A stretch of DNA of 64,000 nt from Deltaproteobacteria bacterium (GTDB lineage: Bacteria > Desulfobacterota > Desulfobacteria > Desulfobacterales > G020354645). The notes below the pieces were generated by a model. The model did not search any database and was not told the DNA's origin. It saw nothing but the letters and a program-made list of their open reading frames with translations. A program made the translations under genes and the position numbers. This document shows, one piece after another, positions 16,601 through 26,188 of the stretch (position 1 is its first letter; each line of letters opens with the position of its first letter). Location: contig CP070652.1 of NCBI GenBank assembly GCA_020354645.1, positions 3,678,891 through 3,742,890 on the forward strand, given 5' to 3'.

Positions 16601-18165
16601 AACTTTCGAAACTGCTGAAATCGATTAATCCCAAACAAATTACCGGCATCCGGACGGATTTCGGAGGGCATCACCATACGGAAGACCCCGATATCGCTTC
16701 AATTCATTACCGTGCCCAAGATGTTGAACCCAGCGGCATGTTTGTGGCCATACCGGGATTTGTTGTCGATGGCCATGATTTTATTGACCAAGCCATACAA
16801 AAAGGTGCCGTTGCGGTTGTCGCCCAGAAACCGGTGAAAAGCCGATCTGTAATCATAGAGGTCGACGATACGCGTAAGGCTCTGGCAGCCCTTGCGGCGG
16901 AGTTTTACCAAAATCCCGCCGAACACTTATTTCTTATCGGCATTACCGGAACCAACGGCAAGACCACCACCGCTTATCTGGGCGAAAGTGTCCTTGCCAA
17001 TGCCGGGTTAAGGGTCGGAGTGATTGGAACCGTGAATTATCGCTACGCCGGCAAAGCTTTTAAAAGCCCGGTAACCACTCCGGAATCCTTGGATCTCCAG
17101 CGAATCCTGGCGGAGATGCGAAGACACGGAATTACCCATGTTGTGCTGGAGGTATCTTCACATGCCCTCGACCTTAACCGGGTGGAGAAGTGCTGGTTGG
17201 ATGTCGGCGTGTTTACCAATCTAACTCAGGATCATCTGGACTACCACAAAGACATGGACAGCTATTGGGCCTGCAAAAAAAAACTTTTTACGGAATACCT
17301 GCCGCACGGACCGAAAAAAGATCGCGCCATGGCGATCATCAACGGCGACGACCCCAAAGGTCAAGAACTACTTGATGTGCTTTCCATTCCCTGCATTTCC
17401 ACCGGTCTATCCCCTGATAGAATGATATGGCCACAGGATTTCCGCACCGATCCATCCGGCATCACGGGACGGATTGCAACCCCCCTGGGGGCATTTAATT
17501 TTACTTCCCCGCTGGTGGGAAAACACAATCTCGAAAATATACTTTCCGCTGTCGGAATAGGACTGGCGCTTAAAATATCCCTGTCCGATATCAAGTCCGG
17601 CATAGGGCACACGTCATTCGTACCGGGACGTCTTGAACGAATTCAAAACGATAACGGGTATTATATTTACGTCGATTATGCTCACACCCCCGATGCGCTT
17701 ACCAACGTTCTTTCCGCTCTGAGCGCTTTAAAGACTCATAAAATTATCTGTGTGTTCGGTTGCGGTGGAGACAGGGATAAAGAAAAACGACCTCAAATGG
17801 GGCAAATAGCAGGCAAGTTTTGTGATCTCTCAATCATAACCTCGGATAATCCGCGATCCGAGGAACCTATGGCAATTATCAATCAAATTCTTGAGGGCAC
17901 CCAGGAAATAACTCGCAATGTATATACCCCCGCAGCTGTGTCAGACGCCTATGAGCATAAGGGTTATGTTGTTGAGCCGGATCGCAGAAAAGCCATCCGA
18001 CTCGCCATCGCTGCAGCCCGGCCGGGAGATACGGTGCTCATTGCGGGAAAGGGTCATGAAACTTATCAGATTATTGGGGATAAAACCATCGCATTTGATG
18101 ACAAAAAAGAAGCTGAAAAAGCCTTGTTCGATCGACGTCTTCGAAGATTGAAAGGAACCGCTTAA
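16597..18165 (+). CDS. murE: UDP-MurNAc-L-Ala-D-Glu:meso-diaminopimelate ligase MurE
   Basis: The 522-residue Mur ligase has the ATP loop GITGTNGKTTTAYLGE near residue 113 and a C-terminal ligand domain. The motif DNPR (in ITSDNPRSEEP) marks enzymes that add meso-diaminopimelate rather than lysine, as expected for a Gram-negative. It adds the third residue of the stem peptide in the cytoplasm. The start overlaps the ftsI stop. About 145 bases without a gene separate it from murF. Confidence 0.95.
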   Translation: MKLSKLLKSINPKQITGIRTDFGGHHHTEDPDIASIHYRAQDVEPSGMFVAIPGFVVDGHDFIDQAIQKGAVAVVAQKPVKSRSVIIEVDDTRKALAALAAEFYQNPAEHLFLIGITGTNGKTTTAYLGESVLANAGLRVGVIGTVNYRYAGKAFKSPVTTPESLDLQRILAEMRRHGITHVVLEVSSHALDLNRVEKCWLDVGVFTNLTQDHLDYHKDMDSYWACKKKLFTEYLPHGPKKDRAMAIINGDDPKGQELLDVLSIPCISTGLSPDRMIWPQDFRTDPSGITGRIATPLGAFNFTSPLVGKHNLENILSAVGIGLALKISLSDIKSGIGHTSFVPGRLERIQNDNGYYIYVDYAHTPDALTNVLSALSALKTHKIICVFGCGGDRDKEKRPQMGQIAGKFCDLSIITSDNPRSEEPMAIINQILEGTQEITRNVYTPAAVSDAYEHKGYVVEPDRRKAIRLAIAAARPGDTVLIAGKGHETYQIIGDKTIAFDDKKEAEKALFDRRLRRLKGTA

Positions 18166-18310
18166 GTTCGAAGACCAAACAGTTTTATAACTATTTCAGG
18201 AGGCACGGAAAAAATATCGCTGCGAAGTCATCCTAAAATTAAAAATAAGGTTATCCTTTGTTTCGCATATACAACCGAACAATTCAAAGACAGACAAACT
18301 AATAAAGATC

Positions 18311-19720
18311 ATGAACGAACCAATCCCATGGACCACTGCAGATATATTCGAAGCCACCGGCGGAGAACTTATCAGCGGAGATATCGGCTAAACTTTTGCA
18401 GGTATATGCATCGATTCTCGCAATATATCCCCCGGGAAACTGTTCGTTGCAATCAAAGGAGATGTGCATGATGGTCACGGTTTCGCAGACGATGTGATTC
18501 GAAAGGGCGCCGGAGGCCTGGTGATTCGTAAGGATAAAAAAGACGAACTGCCATACCAAACTTGGTCTGAAAAAGGTATCGTGTGTCTGGCGGTCGACGA
18601 TACCACCCGGGCCCTCGGTGATCTGGCCGCTTTTCATCGAAAACGAACCAACGTTTCGGTTGTGGCCATAACCGGTTCAAACGGGAAAACCACTACCCGG
18701 GAAATGACGGCTGCTGTTCTATCGCGGCGATTTAATACCTTGTCAAGCAGTAAAAATTTCAACAACGACATCGGCGTTCCGTTGACACTTTTTATGCTCA
18801 ATTCAGACCATCAATGGGCCGTGGTTGAATTGGGTATGAATGCCCCCGGGGAGATAGACCGGCTGGCCGAAATCTGCCGGCCGGATATCGGCGTTATCAC
18901 CAATATTGGCCCTGTTCATCTGGAAGGTGTCGGCTCCCTAGACGGGGTTATGCGTGCCAAAGGTGAACTCCTCCCCAGAATCAACCCAGATGGAACTGCT
19001 GTTTTGAACGCGGATGACCATAGAGTTGTAAGCTTGGCTGAAAAAACAAGAACGGCTGTGCTTTTTTTCGGCACATCCGGAAGGGCCCAGATTAGAGCCC
19101 TGGATCTTAAAGGAAGGGGGCGGGGAACAACTTTTACCCTGGTGCTGCTGGATGAACAAATTTCCATCGATTTAAAAATACCGGGTGCTTTCATGGTTTC
19201 AAACGCACTGGCTGCAGCAGCCGTCGGGTATCAGCTCGGCATCCCCGCTGCGGAAATCAAAGCCGGTCTTGAAAGTTTTCAACCGGTCCAAGGGCGCATG
19301 AACATCCTTGAAACCCGCAAGGGCATCCATATCATCGACGATACGTACAATGCCAACCCGCGCTCAATGGAAGCAGCCCTAACGACCTTCAAAGAATTAA
19401 AGGGAGATAACCGGGGCGTTTTTGTCGCCGGTGATATGCTTGAACTTGGCGCGCACGCCGAATCCTCACACTACAGAATCGGCGCTTTGGCGGTTCGATC
19501 GGGAATCCTCCGGTTGTACGTAACCGGGGCGTTTGCCGAAAAAGTCACGGCAGGAGCCCACAGCGAAAATATGGAGCTTCAAAATATTTTTAGGGGCAAT
19601 AAGAAAGAAATCCTCGAAGATTTGGCCCGCTGGCTGCAACCAGGCGATTGGATTCTCATCAAAGGGTCTAGAGGGATGAGAATGGAAGAAATCGTGGAAG
19701 GATTGATGAATGAAGATTGA
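18311..19720 (+). pseudogene. murF: UDP-MurNAc-tripeptide:D-Ala-D-Ala ligase MurF, with an in-frame TAA at codon 27
   Basis: From the ATG the frame gives WTTADIFEATGGELISGDIG, a normal MurF N-terminus, then TAA at 18389-18391. It continues in the same frame with TFAGICIDSRNISPGKLFVA and the rest of a normal enzyme: ATP loop VVAITGSNGKTTTREM, then GHTxP-type residues, and IIDDTYNANPRSME in the C-terminal domain. A single C-to-T change from CAA (Gln) would account for the stop. The longest unbroken part begins at GTG 18464 and would lack about 51 residues of the substrate-binding domain. MurF is essential and no second copy is in the window, so a sequencing error, a strain variant, or readthrough/reinitiation must be considered before calling the gene dead. 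Confidence 0.85.
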
Positions 19721-19798
19721 AAATTGATTATTGAAAAAAATTAGTAAATATATCTTTAAATCGCCATTAGTCAATCGAAAATCATCAATAATAAATTG
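19715..19798. repeat. Inverted repeat with 7-bp periodic arms between murF and mraY
   Basis: The left arm reads in heptads as GATTGAA, AATTGAT, TATTGAA. The right arm reads AGTCAAT, CGAAAAT, CATCAAT. The left arm overlaps the last codons of murF. Similar heptad-periodic inverted repeats with other base sequences occur in further gaps of this cluster. Confidence 0.5.
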
Positions 19799-19800
19799 CT

Positions 19801-20880
19801 ATGCTTTACCATCTTTTATATCCGCTCCATACAACGATTTCAGCGTTTAATGTATTCCGTTACATTACGTTCAGAACGATCTACGCCAGCCTGACGGCCT
19901 TTATAATTTGTTTTATTCTCGGACCCTGGTTCATACGAAAACTAAGCCAAATGCAGGTGGGTCAATACATACAGGAAGACGGCCCTGAGACTCACCACAA
20001 AAAGGCCGGTACGCCGACGATGGGGGGAACCCTGATAATTTTTGCAATTATCATCGCCACCATGCTTTGGACCAATTTAACCAATTTTTACATATGGATC
20101 CTGATTCTCATCACCACATGTTACGCCGCTATCGGCTTTATCGATGACTATCTGATGCAGGTAAAAAAACGAAACAAGGGCCTGACCGTAAAAGGCAAAC
20201 TCGCATTGCAGATTATCATTGCAATTATTACCGGAATACTGGTCTGCTCACGACCGGATTTCAATACCCAGGTAACCATACCGTTTTTTAAGAATATTTC
20301 ACCGGACCTCGGATGGGGATACGTGATATTCGCCACCCTCGTAATTGTGGGAACGTCCAATGCGGTTAATCTAACCGATGGTTTGGATGGCCTCGCGATC
20401 GGGCCGGTGATTATTGCAGCAGTCACTTATATGATTTTTGCCTATGTCGCAGGGCATGTAAAATTCGCAAACTATCTGCAGATCAATTATGTTGCTTCCA
20501 GCGGAGAAGCCACTATTTTTTGTGGAGCCCTGGCCGGAGCAGGACTTGGGTTTCTATGGTTCAACGCCTATCCGGCTCAGATTTTCATGGGGGATGTTGG
20601 ATCCCTACCGCTGGGAGGAGCACTGGGCACCATAGCGGTTATTACCAAACAAGAGATACTGCTCGTAATTGTAGGGGGGCTGTTTGTCATTGAGGCGCTT
20701 TCGGTAATTTTCCAAGTTGGCTATTTCAAGGTCACCAAAGGACGCAGAATATTTCGCATGGCCCCCCTACATCATCACTTCGAATTGAAAGGATGGGCGG
20801 AGCCCAAGGTGATCGTTCGCTTCTGGATCATTGCCATCGCGCTGGCATTAATATCGATGAGCACCTTGAAGCTCAGATAA
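19801..20880 (+). CDS. mraY: Phospho-MurNAc-pentapeptide transferase MraY
   Basis: The 359-residue integral membrane protein has about ten membrane segments. It has the family motifs GTPTMGG, the catalytic Asp pair in [42 protein letters not shown] and [19 protein letters not shown]. It makes lipid I from UDP-MurNAc-pentapeptide and undecaprenyl phosphate at the inner face of the membrane. No Shine-Dalgarno is visible before the ATG, which lies directly after the heptad repeat. Length and motifs are normal. Confidence 0.96.
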   Translation: MLYHLLYPLHTTISAFNVFRYITFRTIYASLTAFIICFILGPWFIRKLSQMQVGQYIQEDGPETHHKKAGTPTMGGTLIIFAIIIATMLWTNLTNFYIWILILITTCYAAIGFIDDYLMQVKKRNKGLTVKGKLALQIIIAIITGILVCSRPDFNTQVTIPFFKNISPDLGWGYVIFATLVIVGTSNAVNLTDGLDGLAIGPVIIAAVTYMIFAYVAGHVKFANYLQINYVASSGEATIFCGALAGAGLGFLWFNAYPAQIFMGDVGSLPLGGALGTIAVITKQEILLVIVGGLFVIEALSVIFQVGYFKVTKGRRIFRMAPLHHHFELKGWAEPKVIVRFWIIAIALALISMSTLKLR

Positions 20881-20881
20881 A

Positions 20882-20992
20882 AGGGTTCGAGGTTCAAGGT
20901 TATGCGTTCCGAGTCGAAATTTAGATTATTAGTTTCGTATTTCGATAAAATTAAAGACGTTGAACCCAGAACGCTGAGCTTGGAACATCATA
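20882..20992. repeat. Inverted repeat with 7-bp periodic arms between mraY and murD
   Basis: The left arm reads GGGTTCG, AGGTTCA, AGGTTAT, GCGTTCC. The right arm reads GTTGAAC, CCAGAAC, GCTGAGC, TTGGAAC. An inner TCGAAAT/ATTTCGA pair lies between the arms. It belongs to the same sequence type as the repeat between ftsA and ftsZ. The right arm ends only a few bases before the murD start and may contribute its ribosome-binding site. Confidence 0.6.
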
Positions 20993-20996
20993 CGGT

Positions 20997-22403
20997 ATGG
21001 AATTAAACCAAAAAAAAGTCCTGGTCGTCGGCCTTGGCAGAACCGGTGTTGCGGCAGCCTCATTTTTGAAAAAAAGGGGGGCATTGGTGACGGTTACCGA
21101 TTCAGCTGCTGAACAAGATCTTGCAGAATATTCACAGCAGGCGCATCAATTGGGAATCAAAACGGAGCTGGGCCACCATCGTGCGGAGACATTCAATAGT
21201 TCCGATCTGATCGTGCTCAGCCCAGGTGTTCCCCATACCATTCGGCCGATTACAAAGGCTAATGAAAACGGAATTCGGATAATGGGCGAGATCGAAATAG
21301 CCTCCCGGTTTATCCGGGAGCCGATTATCGCCGTCACCGGAACCAATGGTAAGACAACCACAACAAGCTTGTTGGGTGAAATGCTCAAAAAATCAGGACT
21401 TAAAGTATTCGTGGGGGGGAACATCGGCAAACCCTTGATTGATTACCCCGATGAGAAAGAAAAAGCACAAATCATCGTCGCTGAAGTGAGCAGTTTTCAA
21501 TTGGATACCATCGACACTTTCCGGCCCAAAATCGCAATTCTGCTTAATATTGCTGAAGATCATTTGGATCGTTATCCGGATTATAGAGCTTATTACAGAT
21601 CCAAGTTTCGGATATTCGAAAATCAGGATGCCAACGATACGGCCATACTGAATGGCTCAGATCCCCATATTCGATCATCAGCCCGTAAAATAAAAAGCCG
21701 CAAATTGTTTTTTAGCGAACGGCTAAAAAAAGAAGAAGGCGCCATCATAACCGACGATAAGATAGTTCTACATATAAAAAACAATAAATTTACTGAAGAA
21801 AATTTTCAGGTCTCGCGCAACACCACCTGTGAATCGCTCAGTATTGATCGAAGAGATTTACGGATTCCGGGGAAACACAATTCAGAAAATGTTGCCGCTG
21901 CAAGTATAGCGGCCTTGGTTGCCGGTGGCACACCCCAGGGCGTGCAGTCTGCTCTGATTAATTTTAGGGGGATCTCACACCGGCTTGAATATATCGAAAC
22001 GATCAACGCCGTCAGGTATTATAACGACTCAAAAGCGACCAATACAGCAGCCGTGATTAGGGCGTTGGAGTGTTTCAACGATTCGGTAATCCTTATCTTG
22101 GGGGGGCGCAATAAGGGAGGCAATTTTCACGCATTGGCGGAAGCGGTCCGCAGTCATGTCACACAAATTATCGCCCTGGGGGAAGCCAAAAACGATATTT
22201 TATCGTCATTAGGCGCCATTGTTTCAATAAAAACTGCGGCAACTATGGAAGATGCTGTCTTTAAAGCAGCTCAAAAAGCCGTTCCGGGAGACGTTGTACT
22301 TTTATCGCCGGCGTGCGCCAGCTTTGATATGTATAGGGACTATGCTCACCGCGGTACAGTGTTTACCGAGGCGGTTAAAAAATTAAAAAAGAAGTCGGCA
22401 TGA
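20997..22403 (+). CDS. murD: UDP-MurNAc-L-alanine:D-glutamate ligase MurD
   Basis: The product has 468 residues. It has the N-terminal UDP-binding fold VLVVGLGRTGVAAASFL, the ATP loop IIAVTGTNGKTTTTSLLGE near residue 113, and C-terminal YYNDSKATNTAAV and LILGGRNKGGNF. It adds D-glutamate to UDP-MurNAc-L-Ala in the cytoplasm. The stop overlaps the ftsW start by four bases. All catalytic motifs are present. Confidence 0.96.
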   Translation: MELNQKKVLVVGLGRTGVAAASFLKKRGALVTVTDSAAEQDLAEYSQQAHQLGIKTELGHHRAETFNSSDLIVLSPGVPHTIRPITKANENGIRIMGEIEIASRFIREPIIAVTGTNGKTTTTSLLGEMLKKSGLKVFVGGNIGKPLIDYPDEKEKAQIIVAEVSSFQLDTIDTFRPKIAILLNIAEDHLDRYPDYRAYYRSKFRIFENQDANDTAILNGSDPHIRSSARKIKSRKLFFSERLKKEEGAIITDDKIVLHIKNNKFTEENFQVSRNTTCESLSIDRRDLRIPGKHNSENVAAASIAALVAGGTPQGVQSALINFRGISHRLEYIETINAVRYYNDSKATNTAAVIRALECFNDSVILILGGRNKGGNFHALAEAVRSHVTQIIALGEAKNDILSSLGAIVSIKTAATMEDAVFKAAQKAVPGDVVLLSPACASFDMYRDYAHRGTVFTEAVKKLKKKSA

Positions 22404-23515
22404 TTGAAAATAAACCAGTGCGATCATCGGCGGCATATGACGTCACGCTGCTATTTCCTGTCCTTCTTCTGGTCGGTGTCGGTATTGTAATGGTTTACAG
22501 TGCCAGCTCTGCGCTGGCCCTGAAAAAGTTTGGCAGCAGTTACTTTTTTCTGAAAAAACAGACGCTGTTTGCACTTGCGGGAACAGTTGCCCTGGTCGTT
22601 TGCAGACATTTCCCTTACAAATGGTATCGTTCACTGACATATCCGCTGCTCATACTGGCCATTGTATTTCTTTTTGCGATTCATATATCCGGGTTCGGAT
22701 ACGCTGCCGGCGGCTCGTCACGATGGCTTCGTTTGGGAGGTTTTACTTTTCAACCTTCCGAATTTGCTCGCTTTGCACTGGTCATGTATTTGGCATATTC
22801 CATGGATAAAAAGAATGCTCAGATCAAGGATTTTACTATTGGTTTTTTACCCCACATTTTCGTGTTGGGAATTTTGATGATCGCGTTATTTATGCAACCT
22901 GACTTTGGCTCGGTGGTTATTTTCGGTGCCATTACCTGGATCATGATGTTTGTCGGCGGTGTGCGTACAGCCCACCTTTTATCATCACTGGCACTTCTTG
23001 TGCCGGTTGGGTATCTGGTTATGATCAATGCCGAATATCGCTTAAAAAGAATCCTGAGCTTCCTCAATCCATGGCAGTATCCGGCCGACGAAGGCTATCA
23101 AGTTATCCATTCTCTGATGGCCTTCGGAACGGGCGGCATTTGGGGTGCAGGCGTTGGTAAAGGTTATCAGAAACTTTTTTATCTACCGGAACCCCACACT
23201 GATTTTATCTTTTCGGTGATCGGGGAGGAACTCGGTCTTTTGGGTATTTTGATCATCCTGTTCCTTTATACCTGGATCTTGTGGCGTGGAGTCAGCATTG
23301 CCAGAAATGCCGAGGATTCCTTCGGATCCTTGGTGGCCATTGGCCTGACGTTTGCAATAATTCTGCAGGTTTGTGTCAACATGGGCGTCACGTTGGGACT
23401 TTTGCCCACCAAAGGATTAACCCTGCCCTTTTTAAGTTATGGCGGAACATCCCTGCTGATAAACATGGCTTCTATCGGTATATTGATGAACATTGCAGCG
23501 TATCAAAACCAATAA
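22400..23515 (+). CDS. ftsW: Septal peptidoglycan polymerase FtsW (SEDS family)
   Basis: The 371-residue membrane protein has about ten spans and the SEDS signatures GIVMVYSAS near the N-terminus, GGSSRWLRLGGFTFQPSEFA, WQYPADEGYQVIHSLMAFGTGG, and the C-terminal LPTKGLTLPFLSYGGTSL. It polymerises glycan strands from lipid II at the septum together with FtsI. The gene is translationally coupled to murD. About 85 bases separate it from murG. Confidence 0.95.
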   Translation: MIENKPVRSSAAYDVTLLFPVLLLVGVGIVMVYSASSALALKKFGSSYFFLKKQTLFALAGTVALVVCRHFPYKWYRSLTYPLLILAIVFLFAIHISGFGYAAGGSSRWLRLGGFTFQPSEFARFALVMYLAYSMDKKNAQIKDFTIGFLPHIFVLGILMIALFMQPDFGSVVIFGAITWIMMFVGGVRTAHLLSSLALLVPVGYLVMINAEYRLKRILSFLNPWQYPADEGYQVIHSLMAFGTGGIWGAGVGKGYQKLFYLPEPHTDFIFSVIGEELGLLGILIILFLYTWILWRGVSIARNAEDSFGSLVAIGLTFAIILQVCVNMGVTLGLLPTKGLTLPFLSYGGTSLLINMASIGILMNIAAYQNQ

Positions 23516-23600
23516 AGGTGGGCCGGTCGGTGCCCGCGGAACAAGGAAGTCTGGAAGCAGTTTCACGACAAATAGTTAAAACCTTAAGTTAGGTAAAACC

Positions 23601-24737
23601 ATGTTGTTTGCCCCAAGTAATAGCGGCAACCGGGTCACCGCCCCCCGGAAAATAGTCATCGCAGGCGGTGGAACCGGGGGCCATCTTTTTCCGGGGATCG
23701 CGATTGCACAGGAATTTATGTCTCGGAACTCTCAGAACTCGATTTTATTTGTATCCACCGGCAACCCCTTTGAGAAGCGGGCCCTATCGCAAGCGGGTTT
23801 TCGGTTGAAAGAAATTACCGCCGCAGGAATCAAAGGCATGGGGCGTTGGCGACAATTAAAATCAATGCTGAAAATTCCGCAGGGGATTATTGGCTCGATC
23901 CGGATACTTAAAAATTTCAAACCCGACCTGGTTGCCGGGGTTGGCAGTTATGCTGCCGGACCGGTGGTGATGGCCGCCTGGTTGATGCGCAAAAAAATTG
24001 TTCTTCATGAGCAGAATATTCTACCGGGGATAACAAACCGTTTGCTCGCCCGTTTTGCGGATCGAATATATGTGTCATTCAAAGACACCCAGGCAAATTT
24101 TGGTCCTAAAAAAAGCAAACTTACCGGAAATCCGGTACGAAAGGAAATTCTGATCAATCACAAGCAAGGCCTGACAGCTGCAACCGGCCGCGAAAGCCCT
24201 TTTACGGTGTTGATTATCGGTGGAAGCCAGGGGGCCCATAGCATAAATTTGGCCGTGATAGAAACCTTGCAATACCTTGGCGGAAAAGACAGGTATCGCT
24301 TTATACATCAGACCGGACCGGTCGATGAACACGAAGTAAAAGCGGCCTACGATAAATCCGGTATTGCCAGCACGGTTAAACCATTCTTCGACAAGATGGG
24401 TCACCAGTACCAAAAAGCCGATTTGATCATATGCCGGGCCGGGGCAACTACGGTGGCGGAAGTCACCGCTATCGGAAAAAGCGTGATTTTCATTCCCTTT
24501 CCTTTTGCGGCTGACAATCACCAGGTGGTAAACGCCCGCTCACTGGCCCAAAGCGGGGCAGCCGAATTGATCCTTCAAAAGGACCTCAGCGGCAGATTGC
24601 TGGCCGAAAAAATTGAATACTATGCTTATCATTCAGAGGATCTTGAGCGGATGGCATCAAGGGCCAGAGATTTTGGCAGACCCCGGGCAGCCCGGGAGAT
24701 CGTTGACGACATCTATGAATTGATGAGTGACAACTGA
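23601..24737 (+). CDS. murG: UDP-GlcNAc:lipid I N-acetylglucosaminyltransferase MurG
   Basis: The 378-residue GT28 enzyme has the glycine-rich loops IAGGGTGGHLFPGIAIA near residue 19 and IIGGSQGAHSIN in the second domain, plus VICRAGATTVAEV-type residues at the donor site. It converts lipid I to lipid II at the cytoplasmic membrane face. The first 13 residues before PRKIVIAGGG look dispensable, so an internal start is possible, but no better-placed start codon is evident. It lies three bases before murC. Confidence 0.95.
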   Translation: MLFAPSNSGNRVTAPRKIVIAGGGTGGHLFPGIAIAQEFMSRNSQNSILFVSTGNPFEKRALSQAGFRLKEITAAGIKGMGRWRQLKSMLKIPQGIIGSIRILKNFKPDLVAGVGSYAAGPVVMAAWLMRKKIVLHEQNILPGITNRLLARFADRIYVSFKDTQANFGPKKSKLTGNPVRKEILINHKQGLTAATGRESPFTVLIIGGSQGAHSINLAVIETLQYLGGKDRYRFIHQTGPVDEHEVKAAYDKSGIASTVKPFFDKMGHQYQKADLIICRAGATTVAEVTAIGKSVIFIPFPFAADNHQVVNARSLAQSGAAELILQKDLSGRLLAEKIEYYAYHSEDLERMASRARDFGRPRAAREIVDDIYELMSDN

Positions 24738-24740
24738 AAA

Positions 24741-26120
24741 ATGTATCGGAAAAAATATCACATACACTTTGTCGGCATCGGCGGAATCGGCATGAGCGGT
24801 ATTGCTGAGCTTCTTTTGAACCTGGGTTACAAGGTTTCCGGTTCCGATCTCAAGGCATCGGATATCACCCAACGTTTGGAGGAACTCGGGGGCATTATAT
24901 TTGAAGGGCATGCTGAAAATCAGATCGCCGGAGCAGATGTCGTCGTTGTCTCCTCCGCCGTTGATTCAGACAATCCTGAACTCATTGCGGCCCGACAGAC
25001 ATCCACACCGGTAATACCGAGAGCTGAAATGCTGGCTGAACTCATGCGGCTTAAATACAGCGTAGCGATTGCGGGAGCCCATGGGAAAACATCGACCACT
25101 TCCATGGTCGCGGCCGTGCTGGGCAGGGGTAATTTTGACCCAACGGTGGTGATCGGCGGCAAGCTCAAAAGCATTGGTTCCAATGCACTCCTGGGGCAGG
25201 GCGATTTTATTGTGGCCGAGGCAGATGAAAGTGATGGATCCTTTCTGAAAATGTCGCCGACCATCGCAGTGGTCACCAATATTGATCGAGAACATCTCGA
25301 CTACTACCGGGATTTAGATGACATAAAGACGGCCTTCCTAAAATTTATTGACAGAGTGCCTTTCTATGGTTTGGCGGTACTTTGTCTGGACAACGAACCG
25401 ATCCAGGATCTTATTCCAAAGATACAAAAGCGCTATACCACATACGGAATGAGCACCCAGGCGGATCTTCAAGCAACAAACGTGATATTCGAAAATTTTA
25501 AATGCCGGTTCACCCTCCAGGAACAGGGCAAGGTGCTTGGCGAAATTCGGTTGAATCTCCCGGGTATCCATAATGTCTATAATTCAATGGCCAGTGTGGC
25601 GGTTGGCATCGAACTTGGTATCCCGTTTGAAACCATCAAAAATGCACTGGAAACGCTGCAGGGGGTTCAACGCAGACTCGAAATCAAGGGGGAAATAAAT
25701 GGCATAACTGTTGTGGATGACTACGGTCATCACCCCACTGAGATCAAAACAACCTTGCAAGCTGCCACCGAGTGCTGGCCGGATAGAAGAAAGGTAGTGG
25801 TGTTCCAGCCCCACCGCTACACCAGAACCCAAGCGCTGTTTGATGATTTCACCCGGGCCTTTTACCAGTCGGATGTGCTCCTGGTTTTGCCGATATACGC
25901 CGCCAGCGAGAAAAAAATTCCCGGGGTAAACAGCAAGTCCATCTGTGAGGGCATCAGAGAACACGGTCATAAAGAAGTAATTTGTAAAGACAGCCTCCGT
26001 GGGGCAATTTCAGACTTGAAAGAATTATTAAAACCCGGAGATGTCTTACTGACCCTGGGTGCCGGAGATGTTTGGAAAGTCGGGGAAGAAATACTCACAA
26101 AACTGAAAGCTGAAAGCTGA
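24741..26120 (+). CDS. murC: UDP-MurNAc:L-alanine ligase MurC
   Basis: The protein has 459 residues. It has the N-terminal [18 protein letters not shown], the ATP loop [15 protein letters not shown] near residue 114, [21 protein letters not shown], and [16 protein letters not shown] in the C-terminal domain. These are standard for MurC, the first Mur ligase. The last codons and the stop are built from the tandem heptamer CTGAAAG (26103-26123), so the C-terminal KLKAES appears to derive from an intergenic repeat. Confidence 0.96.
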   Translation: MYRKKYHIHFVGIGGIGMSGIAELLLNLGYKVSGSDLKASDITQRLEELGGIIFEGHAENQIAGADVVVVSSAVDSDNPELIAARQTSTPVIPRAEMLAELMRLKYSVAIAGAHGKTSTTSMVAAVLGRGNFDPTVVIGGKLKSIGSNALLGQGDFIVAEADESDGSFLKMSPTIAVVTNIDREHLDYYRDLDDIKTAFLKFIDRVPFYGLAVLCLDNEPIQDLIPKIQKRYTTYGMSTQADLQATNVIFENFKCRFTLQEQGKVLGEIRLNLPGIHNVYNSMASVAVGIELGIPFETIKNALETLQGVQRRLEIKGEINGITVVDDYGHHPTEIKTTLQAATECWPDRRKVVVFQPHRYTRTQALFDDFTRAFYQSDVLLVLPIYAASEKKIPGVNSKSICEGIREHGHKEVICKDSLRGAISDLKELLKPGDVLLTLGAGDVWKVGEEILTKLKAES

Positions 26121-26130
26121 AAGCTTTCAG
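26103..26130. repeat. CTGAAAG tandem heptamers with an inverted copy at the murC stop
   Basis: Three perfect CTGAAAG units in a row are followed at once by CTTTCAG, their inverted form. The murC stop codon TGA lies inside the third unit. Another AGCTGAAAG occurs at about 26173, shortly before murB. The array is short but perfectly regular. Confidence 0.7.
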
Positions 26131-26188
26131 AAGGAACACATTTTATTCGCATCAGCCTCGCATTTGAACCTAAGCTGAAAGCCTTGCG

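Noticed and set aside
1074-18391. Genome-wide reassignment of TAA to glutamine, suggested by two in-frame TAA codons
   Set aside because: Many genes here end properly at TAA (rsmH, murE, mraY, ftsW, murB, ftsQ, ftsA) with no conserved sequence after it, so TAA is a normal stop.
18464-19720. GTG 18464 as the natural start of a short MurF
   Set aside because: Upstream codons clearly encode the conserved MurF N-terminal domain, and the ribosome-binding-like AAAGGAG is only about two bases from this GTG.
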